Part shown: positions 7,533 through 15,309 of the stretch, in pieces | Numbering within the stretch: position 1 is the stretch's first letter | How the letters are laid out: every line of letters begins with the position of its first letter | Assembly (NCBI GenBank): GCA_963831645.1 | Contig: CAWHQZ010000018.1 | Location: 1 to 15,485, forward strand | Direction of reading: 5' to 3' | Length of the DNA stretch: 15,485 nt | Source of the DNA: CAWHQZ01 sp963831645 | Lineage (GTDB): Bacteria > Pseudomonadota > Alphaproteobacteria > Rhizobiales > Aestuariivirgaceae | Program-made: the position numbers and the translations under genes | Notes under the pieces: generated by a model | The model's input: only the letters and a program-made list of their open reading frames with translations | What the model was told of the DNA's origin: nothing | Databases searched by the model: none

Positions 7533-7962
7533 ATGATGACGCGCGCCCCTTGGAAAACGATCATGCCCATGTGCCTGTGGCCGATCGCCGCCCTGGCAAC
7601 GGCCAACGTGATGACCACGGAGCGCGGCTTCGATCGGCCGGGCGCCGATTTCATGCGCAAGACACCGCCAATGACGGGCTATGCCGTGCACTCTGCTTCT
7701 TGAACGGGGGAGAGGAGCTACCGGCGGAGCGGCGATGCCTGGCGTACACCTTCGCGGTCTCGAACAGTGTCTGCTACCTCAGAACGCGACCCCGACGCCT
7801 GTGCCGAAGTGTCTGGCATCCACGTCATCGTCAAGTTTGGCGACAACGGCGTCGTTTACCCGGGACACAACATTCCGGGCCTCGACTTCGACACCTGGAA
7901 TCCGGTGGAATGCCAGGTTCGGTGCCTCGGCGACCAAAGCTGCCGCGCCTGGACATGGGTGT
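7533..7962 (+). pseudogene. PAN/Apple-domain protein, frameshifted and truncated
   Basis: From ATG 7533, the first frame gives a signal-peptide-like stretch (WKTIMPMCLWPIAALATA) and ERGFDRPGADF. A second frame continues with LCRALCFLNGG and CLAYTFAVSNSVCYLRTR. A third continues with DPDACAEVSGIHVIVKF, LDFDTW, VECQVRCLGDQSCRAWTWVS. The CRAxC / CxAxTF / CYLK and ECxxRC / CRAWTWV patterns are those of PAN/Apple domains, often found in secreted or surface binding proteins. At least two single-base shifts break it (near 7669, where CCAAATGAC would repair it, and near 7790). The second domain stops exactly where the duplicated block begins at 7963. Divergent from nirK. Confidence 0.6.
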
Positions 7963-8320
7963 CCTGCCTGACATCGTATCAACTTCGCAGTACCAGACAT
8001 GTTTCGCGGAAAGCCCACGGTCGATTGACCGCCCGGCGCTGACCCCGTTATTGGCGAAATCTGGGACCCGGCCCGACCCTGGACATTGCGTCCCAGGGTG
8101 CGACCCTATAGCCGCTTCCTGTTTCAAATGGTGAATCCGAACTTTCTGAAGGGCGAGATGTGGGGATTTCCCGGCTCACCCGTCGAGCATGTCGAAACCC
8201 ATGCCGCCCATGTATTCCTCTGTGGTGACCGCGCCTTCAAGATCAAGAAGGCCGTGAAACTCCCCTATCTTGATTTCTCCACCGTTGCCTTACGGCGTGT
8301 CGTCCTCGAGCGCGAACTGG
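7963..8320 (+). repeat. Segmental duplication, copy 2 (native leader and 5' end of the APH/kinase gene)
   Basis: Partner of 4904-5265. Here the block continues into the full gene, so this is probably the parental copy. The leader contains an inverted repeat, ACCCTGG (8076-8082) with CCAGGGT (8093-8099), that is broken in copy 1, and the shared stretch GCGACCCTATAGCCGCTTCCTG just before the ATG, which may include a -10-like CTATAG. Confidence 0.9.
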
Positions 8321-9605
8321 CGGTCAACCGCATCTTTGCACCTGACCTCTATGTCGGTCTCGCCGAGAAAGAGGGTGAACCCGTGCTGGTCATGAAGCGC
8401 TTCGACCCCGAGGCGATGCTCTCCTGGCATGTCAATCATGGCGGTATCGATGATTGGCTGGCAGCAGCCCTGGCCAAAACTGTCGCCTCCGCCCACCGGC
8501 TTGCACCTCCCGCGGAAGGATCGGGCGCCGCCATCATGGCCGGGCTCGGCGCCCAGCTGTCAACCGCCTTCAGCGCTTCGCCCGATCTCTTCGCCGGTCC
8601 TGACACGATCGAGTTCCGTACACTCTACGAGGATGCGTTGCGCCGTCTGCGGCCCTTGCTGGATCTGCGCAGCGCGCAGGGTCTCGTACGCCGCTGCCAT
8701 GGCGACTTGCATTGCGCCAATATCGTCATTCTCGATGGCGGGCCCGTTCTTTTCGATGCCATAGAGTTCAGCGAAAGGATCGCCACCATCGATGTCCTCT
8801 ACGATCTGGCCTTCCTCATCATGGACTTGTGGCGCAACCGCCAATTTCGGGCCGCCAATATCGTTCTCAATCGCTATTTGCATTGGCGCCGCGCCGAGGA
8901 GGATCTCTCGGGGCTCGGGGCTTTGCCTCTCTTCCTTGCTACCCGCGCGGGCGTTCGCGCTGTCGTGACCGCCGATCTCGCCCATGAGCGGGTCGTGACC
9001 GATTCCGCCAAAGAGCGCAACACCGCGCTCGACTATTTCCGCGCCAGCATCGCTTTCCTGAAGCCACAGAAACCACAACTCATCTGCCTCGGCGGCCTTT
9101 CGGGCACCGGAAAATCGACGCTGGCGGCGATGCTTGCTCCTTCAGTCGGCCCGCCTCCCGGCGCACTTCACATCCGCAGCGATATCGAACGCAAGGTGCT
9201 CGCGGGAGTTGCCGAGACGGCACGGCTGACGCCTGAGCACTATTCACCGCCGCCTCGATGAACGTTTATGAAGCGATCCTTGCACGCGCCGAGCGGGCGC
9301 TGACTGCCCGTAGCGCCGTCGTGCTCGATGCCGTGTTTGCCCGGGAAAGCGAGCGCCGGCTCGCCGAAAGACTCGCCAGGCGGCAAGGTGCAGGTTTTCG
9401 CGGTATTTGGCTCGAAGCCGGTTCCGAAACACTAAAGGCGCGCGTTGCGGCGCGCGTCAACGATGCTTCTGACGCAACGCCGGATGTCATTGACGCGCAG
9501 CTCCGCATCGACATTGGAAAAGTGAACTGGACCCGCGTCGATGCCTCGGGAAGCCCCGCGAAAGTTCATGCCCTTATCTCGCGATTGCAACAAGAAGCGA
9601 GCTGA
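8128..9605 (+). CDS. Aminoglycoside-phosphotransferase-like/P-loop kinase fusion, frameshifted
   Basis: The start is taken as ATG 8128 (MVNPNFLKGEMWGFPGSP) because the duplicate copy preserves it. The N-terminal half is an APH-like kinase fold with catalytic HGDLHCANIV (His191 onward) and FDAIEFSERIATIDVLYDL. The C-terminal half is an AAA/zeta-toxin-like P-loop kinase domain: GGLSGTGKS (322-330), then HIRSDIERK. The frame breaks near 9243-9257; after it, TAASMNVYEAILARA and VVLDAVFARESERR complete the domain to TGA 9605. Together they give about 490 residues, the usual size of this bifunctional family. The physiological substrate is not established; a resistance function should not be assumed. 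The stop abuts that of the convergent channel gene with no gap. Confidence 0.85.
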
Positions 9606-10532
9606 TCAACCTGACGCATCACGCGACCGCAGATAGATGAACCAATATACGCCGCCCACGAGGCCGCCCCCGCCAATGATATTGCCGATGGTGACGGGCA
9701 CCAGACTGTAGAAGAATAGCGGCCACGTCAGGGCTCCGAAGTCGGAGGCACTGTCTCCAATCTGAGTCCATAGTTCCGCCGGTCCCCAGGCTTTCACGAA
9801 CAACGCGAGCGGAATGAGGTACATGTTGGCGACGGAATGCTCGAAGCCGGCCGCGACGAACGCCGATACGGGGAATAGCACGGCGAGCACCTTGTCGCTC
9901 GTTGTCCGCGCGCCGAGGGCGAGCCACACTGCGAGGCACACCAGGACGTTACACAGAACGCCGAGAAAGAGCGCATGACCGAACGACAAGGTGACCTTAT
10001 CGAGGGCAATCTTGAGAGCAACGTCGGCGACGGCGCCGCGCCCGGACAGATATTGTCCCGACAGGAACACCAGAAGTGCCGTTCCGGTAGCCCCGACAAA
10101 GTTACCGACATAGACGATGAGCCAGGCCCGCAGCATCTCGCGCAATCGAACCTTGCCGGCGGCCCACGCCATGACCATCAGGGCATTCCCGGTGAACAGT
10201 TCGGCCCCACCCGCGACGACGAGTATGAGCCCAAGGCAAAAGGCGATGCCGGCAAGCAAACGACTCACACCGAACGGAAGCACGCCGTCTGCGCCTGCCA
10301 GGACAGTGGTGGCAAACATGGCGCCGAGACCGATGAAGGCCCCCGCCAGCATCGCCAGAGCCATAAGGCTTGCCACGTCGAGCCTCGTCTTCTGGACACC
10401 AACCGCCTCGGCCTTGAGCGCAATTGCCGCCGGCAGCAGGGCATCGATGCCGCGCTCCGGGAGGTCTGTGCCGTCATTCATTTCACGGCCTGCCGTACTT
10501 TGCGATGGATCAAAGCTCGCCTTGTGCCTCAT
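9606..10532 (-). CDS. Formate/nitrite transporter (FNT) family channel
   Basis: An intact inner-membrane protein of up to 308 residues with about six hydrophobic helices. FNT signatures are visible: GGAELFTGNALMVM, YVGNFVGATGTALLV, CNVLVCLAVWLAL, FEHSVANMYLIPLA (with the central His of the family) and NIIGGGGLVGGVYWF. FNT pentamers conduct formate, nitrite, hydrosulfide or similar small anions; with nirK nearby, nitrite or formate is a reasonable guess but is not shown. The start is uncertain. ATG 10532 gives a leader overlapping an FNR-type site, whereas ATG 10481 (MNDGTDLPERG) leaves that site outside the gene and is preferred here. Neither start has a strong ribosome site. Confidence 0.88.
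   Translation of the reverse strand: MRHKASFDPSQSTAGREMNDGTDLPERGIDALLPAAIALKAEAVGVQKTRLDVASLMALAMLAGAFIGLGAMFATTVLAGADGVLPFGVSRLLAGIAFCLGLILVVAGGAELFTGNALMVMAWAAGKVRLREMLRAWLIVYVGNFVGATGTALLVFLSGQYLSGRGAVADVALKIALDKVTLSFGHALFLGVLCNVLVCLAVWLALGARTTSDKVLAVLFPVSAFVAAGFEHSVANMYLIPLALFVKAWGPAELWTQIGDSASDFGALTWPLFFYSLVPVTIGNIIGGGGLVGGVYWFIYLRSRDASG
10500..10513. promoter_or_regulatory. FNR/FixK-type site between the FNT channel and Usp genes
   Basis: TTGCGATGGATCAA fits the FixK/FNR pattern TTG-N8-CAA with one perfect half-site (ATCAA). Its centre at 10506.5 lies 41.5 bp before a predicted start at about 10548 on the plus strand, and a TATATC -10 hexamer sits at 10537-10542. That is the geometry of a class II FNR-activated promoter for the universal stress gene. 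It also lies 19 bp above the alternative channel start at 10481. Confidence 0.65.
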
Positions 10533-10536
10533 GAAG

Positions 10537-10542
10537 TATATC
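10537..10542 (+). promoter_or_regulatory. Putative -10 element of the usp promoter
   Basis: TATATC, spaced correctly from the FNR-type site at 10500-10513 for activation from -41.5. The deduced start (about 10548) leaves a 5' leader of about 29 bp before the GTG. Confidence 0.5.
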
Positions 10543-10576
10543 GCTGCTTTTGAGTTGGGTGGGACAGGAGAACCAC

Positions 10577-11419
10577 GTGGCCATCAGGGATATTCTTCTC
10601 GTGCTTACGACATACCCGCAGCCCACGCCAATATCCGCGGTGGACGAGGCGGTTGCCTTCGCTGTTGCGCTCGGAGCACGAGTTTCGGCCATCGCCTGTG
10701 AGGTCAAGATCAGGGCACCGAGGAACGCGCTGGCTGAGAGACTGCTTGATGTTGCGGCCCTCGCTGCGGCGGAGACCAAAAAGAGCTCGACCAACGCCAA
10801 GAAGCTTCTGGTCGCCTTCCAGGACGCTGCGGAGAAACACGGAATCTTGCAGGATCGCATATTGGAGCCATGCCTGACGTCAGAAGTCGCTGACTTGCTT
10901 ATCCGGCATGCCCGGCTGCGAGACCTGGCGATCGTACCCGTGCGGGAGAACGATCCCGTCGATCAACAGTACGCCGAGCCGATCATCTTCGGCTCCGGAC
11001 GTCCCACACTCATCATGCCCTCCGCGCGGAAACGCAGGTTTGCAGTCGATTCCGTGGTCGTAGCCTGGGATTTCGGCAGGGCTGCAGCCAGGGCCATCGC
11101 AGACTCCCTGCCGGTCCTTGAGAAGGCCAAGCAGGTGTGGGTGGTGACGGTTACCAACGAGAAGGCAATTGATGTCACGCGATCCGGCGCAGAACTGGCC
11201 AAGCATTTGGCGCGCCATGGTGTAAATAATGTCCTCGATACCGTCGATGCCGCGGGTCGCGGCATTGGCGAGGTTCTCGAGTCGTATGTCGCCAAACGCC
11301 GTGCGGATCTTCTCGTCATGGGGGCATATGGACACTCTCGTATCCGAGAATTCATACTCGGCGGGGCCACCAAGAGCATGCTTTCGAGACCGCCGTTGCC
11401 GATTTTTCTCTCGCACTGA
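10577..11419 (+). CDS. Tandem-domain universal stress protein (UspA family)
   Basis: The start chosen is GTG 10577 (VAIRDILLVLTTYP) because an AGGAG ribosome site lies about 6 bp before it; an upstream ATG at 10550 adds nine unconserved residues. The protein is about 280 residues with two Usp domains. The first (about 1-145) is degenerate. The second (about 150-280) starts VVVAWDFGRAAARAI and ends with the ATP-binding pattern GAYGHSRIREFILGGATKSML, the G-x2-G-x9-G-S/T motif. Tandem Usps are commonly induced by hypoxia, starvation or NO. The FNR-type promoter supports that here. The dsbA-like gene begins 28 bp downstream and is probably cotranscribed. Confidence 0.92.
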   Translation: MAIRDILLVLTTYPQPTPISAVDEAVAFAVALGARVSAIACEVKIRAPRNALAERLLDVAALAAAETKKSSTNAKKLLVAFQDAAEKHGILQDRILEPCLTSEVADLLIRHARLRDLAIVPVRENDPVDQQYAEPIIFGSGRPTLIMPSARKRRFAVDSVVVAWDFGRAAARAIADSLPVLEKAKQVWVVTVTNEKAIDVTRSGAELAKHLARHGVNNVLDTVDAAGRGIGEVLESYVAKRRADLLVMGAYGHSRIREFILGGATKSMLSRPPLPIFLSH

Positions 11420-11447
11420 CTGGACGCCTCCCGTACCGGTCGAAAAC

Positions 11448-12095
11448 ATGGACGAACCGAGACTTATTGTCGGACGGAGAGAGCTGCTTGTTGGCCTCCT
11501 GGCAAGCATCGGCTCTGCATCGTCCTTTGCGCAGAATGCGGATGTAGTCGACACCCGAAAACTTCTTGCCGCCGCGCCCGCGATCGGCGAGCGCAGCCTC
11601 GGCTCTCCCGCCGCCCCGGTCACCGTGGTCGAGTATGCGTCGGCGACCTGTCCACACTGCGCGCAGTTCCATGCTCACAGCTTCCCGCAAATTCGCCGCG
11701 AATACATCGACACCGGAAAAGTTCTCTGGATATTCCGCGAACTGCCGCTCGATGACGCTGCCATGGCAGCTTTCATGCTCGCCAGGTGCTTGCCGGAGAA
11801 CAAATATTTCCAGGCAATTGCAACTCTCTTCGAGCAACAGAAGATCTGGGCAGGCCCGGAAACCCGAAAGGAGCTCGCGCGTATCATGGGCGAAGCCGGC
11901 ATGAGCCAGGAAACGTTCAATTCCTGCCTGAAGAGGAAAGACCTGGCCGAGGGTATCTACCAGATCGCCAAGACGGCCCACGCGGACTTCGACGTGACCG
12001 CAACTCCGACATTCTTTGTCGACGGGGAGCGCGTGCGCGGCGCCTGGGATTTCGCCACCTTCGCAAAGCTCGTCGACCGCAAGCTCGCGAACTAG
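11448..12095 (+). CDS. DsbA-family thiol:disulfide oxidoreductase, exported
   Basis: A 215-residue protein starting at ATG 11448. The N-terminus (GRRELLVGLLASIGSASSFA) has a twin-arginine pair and hydrophobic stretch ending near Ala28, so it is probably exported, possibly by Tat. The thioredoxin fold with DsbA-type helical insert shows active site CPHC (68-71, in YASATCPHCAQFHA) and cis-Pro187 in TATPTFF. It resembles the DsbA/DsbG-like 'thioredoxin domain' proteins (BdbD-like) that oxidise or repair periplasmic thiols. It follows the usp gene by 28 bp on the same strand. Repeat copy B starts 2 bp after its TAG stop. Confidence 0.9.
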   Translation: MDEPRLIVGRRELLVGLLASIGSASSFAQNADVVDTRKLLAAAPAIGERSLGSPAAPVTVVEYASATCPHCAQFHAHSFPQIRREYIDTGKVLWIFRELPLDDAAMAAFMLARCLPENKYFQAIATLFEQQKIWAGPETRKELARIMGEAGMSQETFNSCLKRKDLAEGIYQIAKTAHADFDVTATPTFFVDGERVRGAWDFATFAKLVDRKLAN

Positions 12096-12096
12096 G

Positions 12097-12189
12097 CAGG
12101 AGTTGCGCCACTTCGCCAACACATGCAGGGATAGCCCAACCGACGCTATACCCCGGGAGCGGACGTCCAGCGTCCTATGTTATGGTAGA
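12097..12189 (+). repeat. Interspersed hairpin repeat, copy B
   Basis: Plus-strand copy starting 2 bp after the dsbA-like stop. The hairpin core is GGGATAGC (12128-12135), a 9-nt loop, and GCTATACCC (12145-12153). It matches copy A most closely in the first half and copy C in the hairpin arms, and ends near TATGGTAGA. Confidence 0.85.
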
Positions 12190-12281
12190 GTCGAAGACGG
12201 ACGCGGTAGCTCGAGCCATGCGGCAACGCCCCGTTTCCCATCCCCGCTCATCGAACTGGACGTGTTTGGACTGGGCGCTGT
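12190..12281. other. Unassigned stretch between repeat B and the oxidoreductase remnant
   Basis: About 90 bp with no recognisable coding or regulatory content in any frame. It must contain the breakpoint that removed the 5' part of the oxidoreductase gene. Confidence 0.4.
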
Positions 12282-12482
12282 GCCGGCACGTTCGACATGT
12301 ATCCGCATCTCGGAAGCCATGAGGGAATTCACTATGCCCTGGGCTATTGCTTCGCGGGCGTACCAATGGGCACATGGTTCGGAACCAAGTCAGCGCATCG
12401 AATAGTGAGGCGCAACGACCCACCGTCGGTCTTCGCTGACAGGCCATTCCCGACCCATCCGCTCTATACGGGAAATCCTTAG
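12282..12482 (+). pseudogene. C-terminal remnant of a DadA-like FAD-dependent oxidoreductase
   Basis: The frame reads AGTFDMYPHLGSHEGIHYA, LGYCFAGVPMGTWFGTKSA, then DRPFPTHPLYTGNP and a TAG. These are the conserved last ~65 residues of glycine/D-amino-acid-oxidase-type FAD oxidoreductases (xxDMxPHxG, GYCFAGVPMGTxxGxK, FPTHPLYTGNPW). The FAD-binding N-terminus and most of the protein are missing. The next base after TAG is the IS, and the reading frame resumes beyond it at 14019. No start codon is credible. Confidence 0.75.
12479..12482. repeat. IS target-site duplication, left (TTAG)
   Basis: TTAG immediately outside the left end of the IS, matching TTAG at 14015-14018. It fits the YTAR target duplications typical of IS701-family elements. 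Confidence 0.8.
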
Positions 12483-14014
12483 TCTTACTGAAGTTCAGAA
12501 AGTCGCAGGTGACCCGCGATCCGGACTCGGATAAGCGGAGAGATTCAGACATCGGCGGAAGGGGGCAGATATGGATCTCCAAACGGCAGACGACAGTGAA
12601 ATCGCGGTTTTCGGCGTATGTCGAGGGGCTTGTGAGGGTAATTGGTCACGCCGACCGGGCTGGGCCTTTGCGAGACTATTGCGTCGGGCTGATGATGCCG
12701 TGCGAGCGCAAGAGCGTCGAGCCGATGGCGGCGGTGACGGCGCCTGGCCGGACGGCGGCGCAGCATCAATCGTTGCTGCATTTTGTCGGCAACGCGGCGT
12801 GGTCGGACGAGAAGGTTTTGGCCAGGGTGGGCGAGATGGTGTTGCCGGCGATTGCGGGTCGCGGTCCGGTTGAAGCGTGGATCATTGACGACACCGGTTT
12901 TCCGAAGCGGGGAGAGCACTCGGTTGGCGTGGCACGGCAATATTGCGGCCAGCTCGGCAAGCAGGATAACTGCCAGGTCGCGGTGTCGCTGTCGCTTGCC
13001 AATCACCACGCGAGCCTGCCGGTGGCCTACCGTTTGTATCTGCCGGAAGACTGGGCCGGGGACGGCAAACGGCGGCGCAAGACGGGCGTGCCTGAGGATG
13101 TCTGCTTCAAGACCAAGCCCGAGATCGCGCTCGAGCAGATCGCTGCGGCCTGCAAGGCCGGCCTTCCTCGCGGCGTGGTGCTGATGGACGCGGGGTATGG
13201 CTGCAATACTGACCTGCGGGCCGGCATTGGCGCGCTGGCGCTGTGCTATATCGCCGGCATCCTGCCGCAGACGTCGGTGTGGGCCTTGGGTATGGGGCCG
13301 CTGGCGCCGAAACAGTGGTCGGGTCGCGGGCGGCCACCCAAGCGCATCCGCCGGGACGACAAGCATCAACCGGTCTCGGTCAAGCAACTCGCTCTCGGCC
13401 TGCCAAAGGGCGCCTGGCGCACGATCAAGTGGCGGGAGGGCACGTCCGAGCGGCTGTCCTCGCGCTTTGCGCGCCTGCGCGTTCGGGTCGCGCATCGTGA
13501 TGGCAATCGCACCGCCAGCCGGCCAGAAGAGTGGCTGCTGATCGAGTGGCCAAAGGGCGCCGACGAGCCGACCAAATACTGGCTCTCAACGCTGCCGCAC
13601 GACATCGCCTTCCGCGCCCTGGTCGACTTCACCAAGCTGCGCTGGCGCATCGAGCGCGACTATCAGGAACTCAAGCAGGAGGTCGGGCTCGGGCATTTCG
13701 AAGGGCGCGGATGGCGCGGATTCCACCACCACGCCACGCTGTGCATCGCAGCCTACGAGATTCCTGATCTCCGAGAGGGAGACGATTCCCCCCTGTGGAC
13801 CTCGTTCCCCCACGTTGTTCAAGAACCTTGCGGTTTCCAACGGTGATCGACCCAGGGGCTCCGCCGCTGCGGCCCGAACGCCACATTCCGAACTCCGTCG
13901 CAACCATGCGCCGGCGATTAATCATTGCAGTGATCAGGACCCTGTCGCGATGCCCCTGCTGCGCAACTCAAATCCGGAGACCCCCGTCTCCACGTCGTTT
14001 ATGACGCAGTAAGA
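12483..14014 (+). mobile_element. IS701-family insertion sequence, about 1532 bp
   Basis: The element is bounded by 8-bp perfect terminal inverted repeats (TCTTACTG at 12483-12490, CAGTAAGA at 14007-14014) that extend imperfectly inward, and by TTAG duplications on both sides. It carries one transposase gene whose stop codon lies inside the right inverted repeat. Removing the element and one TTAG rejoins the oxidoreductase frame, so this is a real, fairly simple insertion. Confidence 0.9.
12571..14012 (+). CDS. IS701-family DDE transposase with two frameshifts
   Basis: The likely start is ATG 12571 (MDLQ...), preceded by GGAAGGGGG. One extra A in AAA 12581-12583 throws it out of frame; with AA it reads MDLQRQTTVKSRFSAYVEGL. 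The main frame then runs to about 13757 with DDE residues in EAWIIDDTGFPKRGEHSVG, GVVLMDAGYG and LRWRIERDYQELKQEVGLG. An extra A near 13757-13760 breaks it again; without it, AAYGFLISERETIPP leads to FKNLAVSNGDRPRGS, NSNPETPVSTSFMTQ and TAA 14012. The full protein would be about 480 residues, somewhat longer than family norms near 440. As written, the transposase is inactive. Confidence 0.9.
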
Positions 14015-14018
14015 TTAG
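14015..14018. repeat. IS target-site duplication, right (TTAG)
   Basis: TTAG directly outside the right inverted repeat, identical to 12479-12482. Confidence 0.8.
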
Positions 14019-14063
14019 TGGATGCCGATGGTGCTGCGCTGGATGGCAAGGCATGACAGATAG
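14019..14063 (+). pseudogene. Distal C-terminus of the IS-split FAD oxidoreductase
   Basis: Read in the frame left at 12482, this gives WMPMVLRWMARHDR and TAG. It continues the PLYTGNP end before the IS in the way that relatives continue GNPW-hydrophobic-YRWxDR. If the IS is excised with one TTAG, the joint reads CCT TAG TGG, still one stop codon before WMPM. The stop touches the convergent cyclase stop at 14064. Confidence 0.65.
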
Positions 14064-15309
14064 TTATGCCAGAAAGGAAGATTGAACCTCGCCAATGCCC
14101 TTGAGGTCGATCGTGTGAGGAGCCGAGAACTCGCAGCAGTGCTGTAGCGCCTCGCGGGTCGCGGCACTGATGTGGATTCGACCCGGCTCACCATCAGGAT
14201 TCAAGTCGCGCCGCGAGATTCACCGTGTCGCCCCAGACATCATAGGTTAACTTGGCCTGGCCGATGACACCGGCCATCACCGGGCCTGTCGCAATGCCGA
14301 TGCGGATGCCGAGGTCGAGATGATGATGACGACCGATATCTCGGACCACACGGAGCAGGGCTTTGGCAAATCGAATGCTGGCCTCGGCATGATCTTGTCG
14401 CGGTACCGGCAGCCCGGCGACGGCCATGTAGGCATCACCAATGGTCTTGATTTGGACCATTCCAATGGCGACCGCCTCCCGATGGAACGCCGAAAAGAGC
14501 TCGTCAAGCAGGCGCACTATGCGCGCCGGGCCGAGCGTTGCCGAAAGCCCGGTGAATCCCTTGATATCGGCAAAGAGAATCGTTGCGCCACTGTAGGAGT
14601 CGGCAATGATTTCGTCGGGATTTTCCTTAAGTCGGTTCACAATTTCGGCCGGCATCATCTTATCGAGCAGCGCGTCTGTGCGCGCCTCGGCGAGGTAGGC
14701 TAGCCTCAGGCCGTAGAACACGATGAGAAAAATAATCGCCATGATGGATATGGCCGAGTTGGCATAGAGCTGGTCGAGAAACCAGCTGCTTTCTACAGCG
14801 AGCGCCGCCTCAGGCGGGAACAGGAACCAGGCCGCGAGATGAGAGTATCAGTGCGGCAAGCACGATCGGAATGGCGATGGCGAGCCGTTCGACGCCGAGA
14901 ATAGCCATGCGACGGCGGCGGTGCCTATGTAGTTCAGCTGAATGCCGGAGTCGCGTCCGAGAAAGGCAAGAAAATAGAACATGGTGGAGAAAATCACGGC
15001 CGACAGCCACAGACCTGCTGCAGCCGGTCCGAAGCGGTGGAACAGAGGAACCATTGCCGTGCAGATGACGGACAACAGGTTGCCCACGACCGAGTGGCCA
15101 AAGCCCCGCAAAATCGTGCAAGGCGTAGGTCACGGCATAAATCGAGGATGACAGGGACGCGAGATAGCCAGTGACGTTGGCGATGATCAGACCCGGGCGT
15201 GGCGCACCTCGTAGCCCTGAGTGCCGGCGCGCAACAGCCTCTTGACAATCGCCGGCAGCCGGACCGGCAGCGCCCAGATATTTGTGAAAACGCTGGTTTG
15301 CTCGCGCAT
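14064..15309 (-). pseudogene. Membrane-anchored class III adenylate cyclase with about five frameshifts
   Basis: The start is ATG 15309 (MREQTSVFTNIWALPVRLPA) with GGGAG 5 bp upstream. The repaired protein is about 415 residues. About six membrane segments come first (NVTGYLASLSSSIYAVTYA, VGNLLSVICTAMVPLF, GLWLSAVIFSTMFYFLAF, AIAIPIVLAALILS, ISIMAIIFLIVFYGL). A catalytic domain from about residue 225 follows: metal Asp in FADIKGFTGLS and in KTIGDAYMAVAG, adenine-specifying Lys (KTIGD) and Asp (YDVWGD), and NLAARLES. C-terminal DGEPGRIHISAATREAL and DLKGIGEV lie in a shifted frame, ending TAA 14064. Single-base shifts are needed near 15190, 15090, 14899, 14840 and 14198. Expected to make cAMP at the inner membrane if intact; as written it is broken. 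Confidence 0.85.

Noticed and set aside
8076..8099. Inverted repeat ACCCTGG / CCAGGGT in the kinase leader as a riboswitch or operator
   Set aside because: The equivalent arm in the duplicate copy is broken, and no known riboswitch or operator is recognised; it is mentioned only as part of the leader.
7550..8134. Plus-strand open frame of 194 codons across the PAN remnant and kinase leader
   Set aside because: Only its middle part (CRALCFLNGG to CYLRTR) resembles a protein. The rest is out of frame and it crosses the duplication edge, so it is a chance run-through.
8128..9605. Aminoglycoside resistance gene
   Set aside because: The HGDLH motif marks the broad APH kinase fold, but the fused P-loop domain and overall size identify a common chromosomal bifunctional family with no demonstrated resistance role.
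12545..13495. Minus-strand open frame of 316 codons inside the IS
   Set aside because: Antisense shadow of the transposase; Arg/His/Pro-rich and without motifs.
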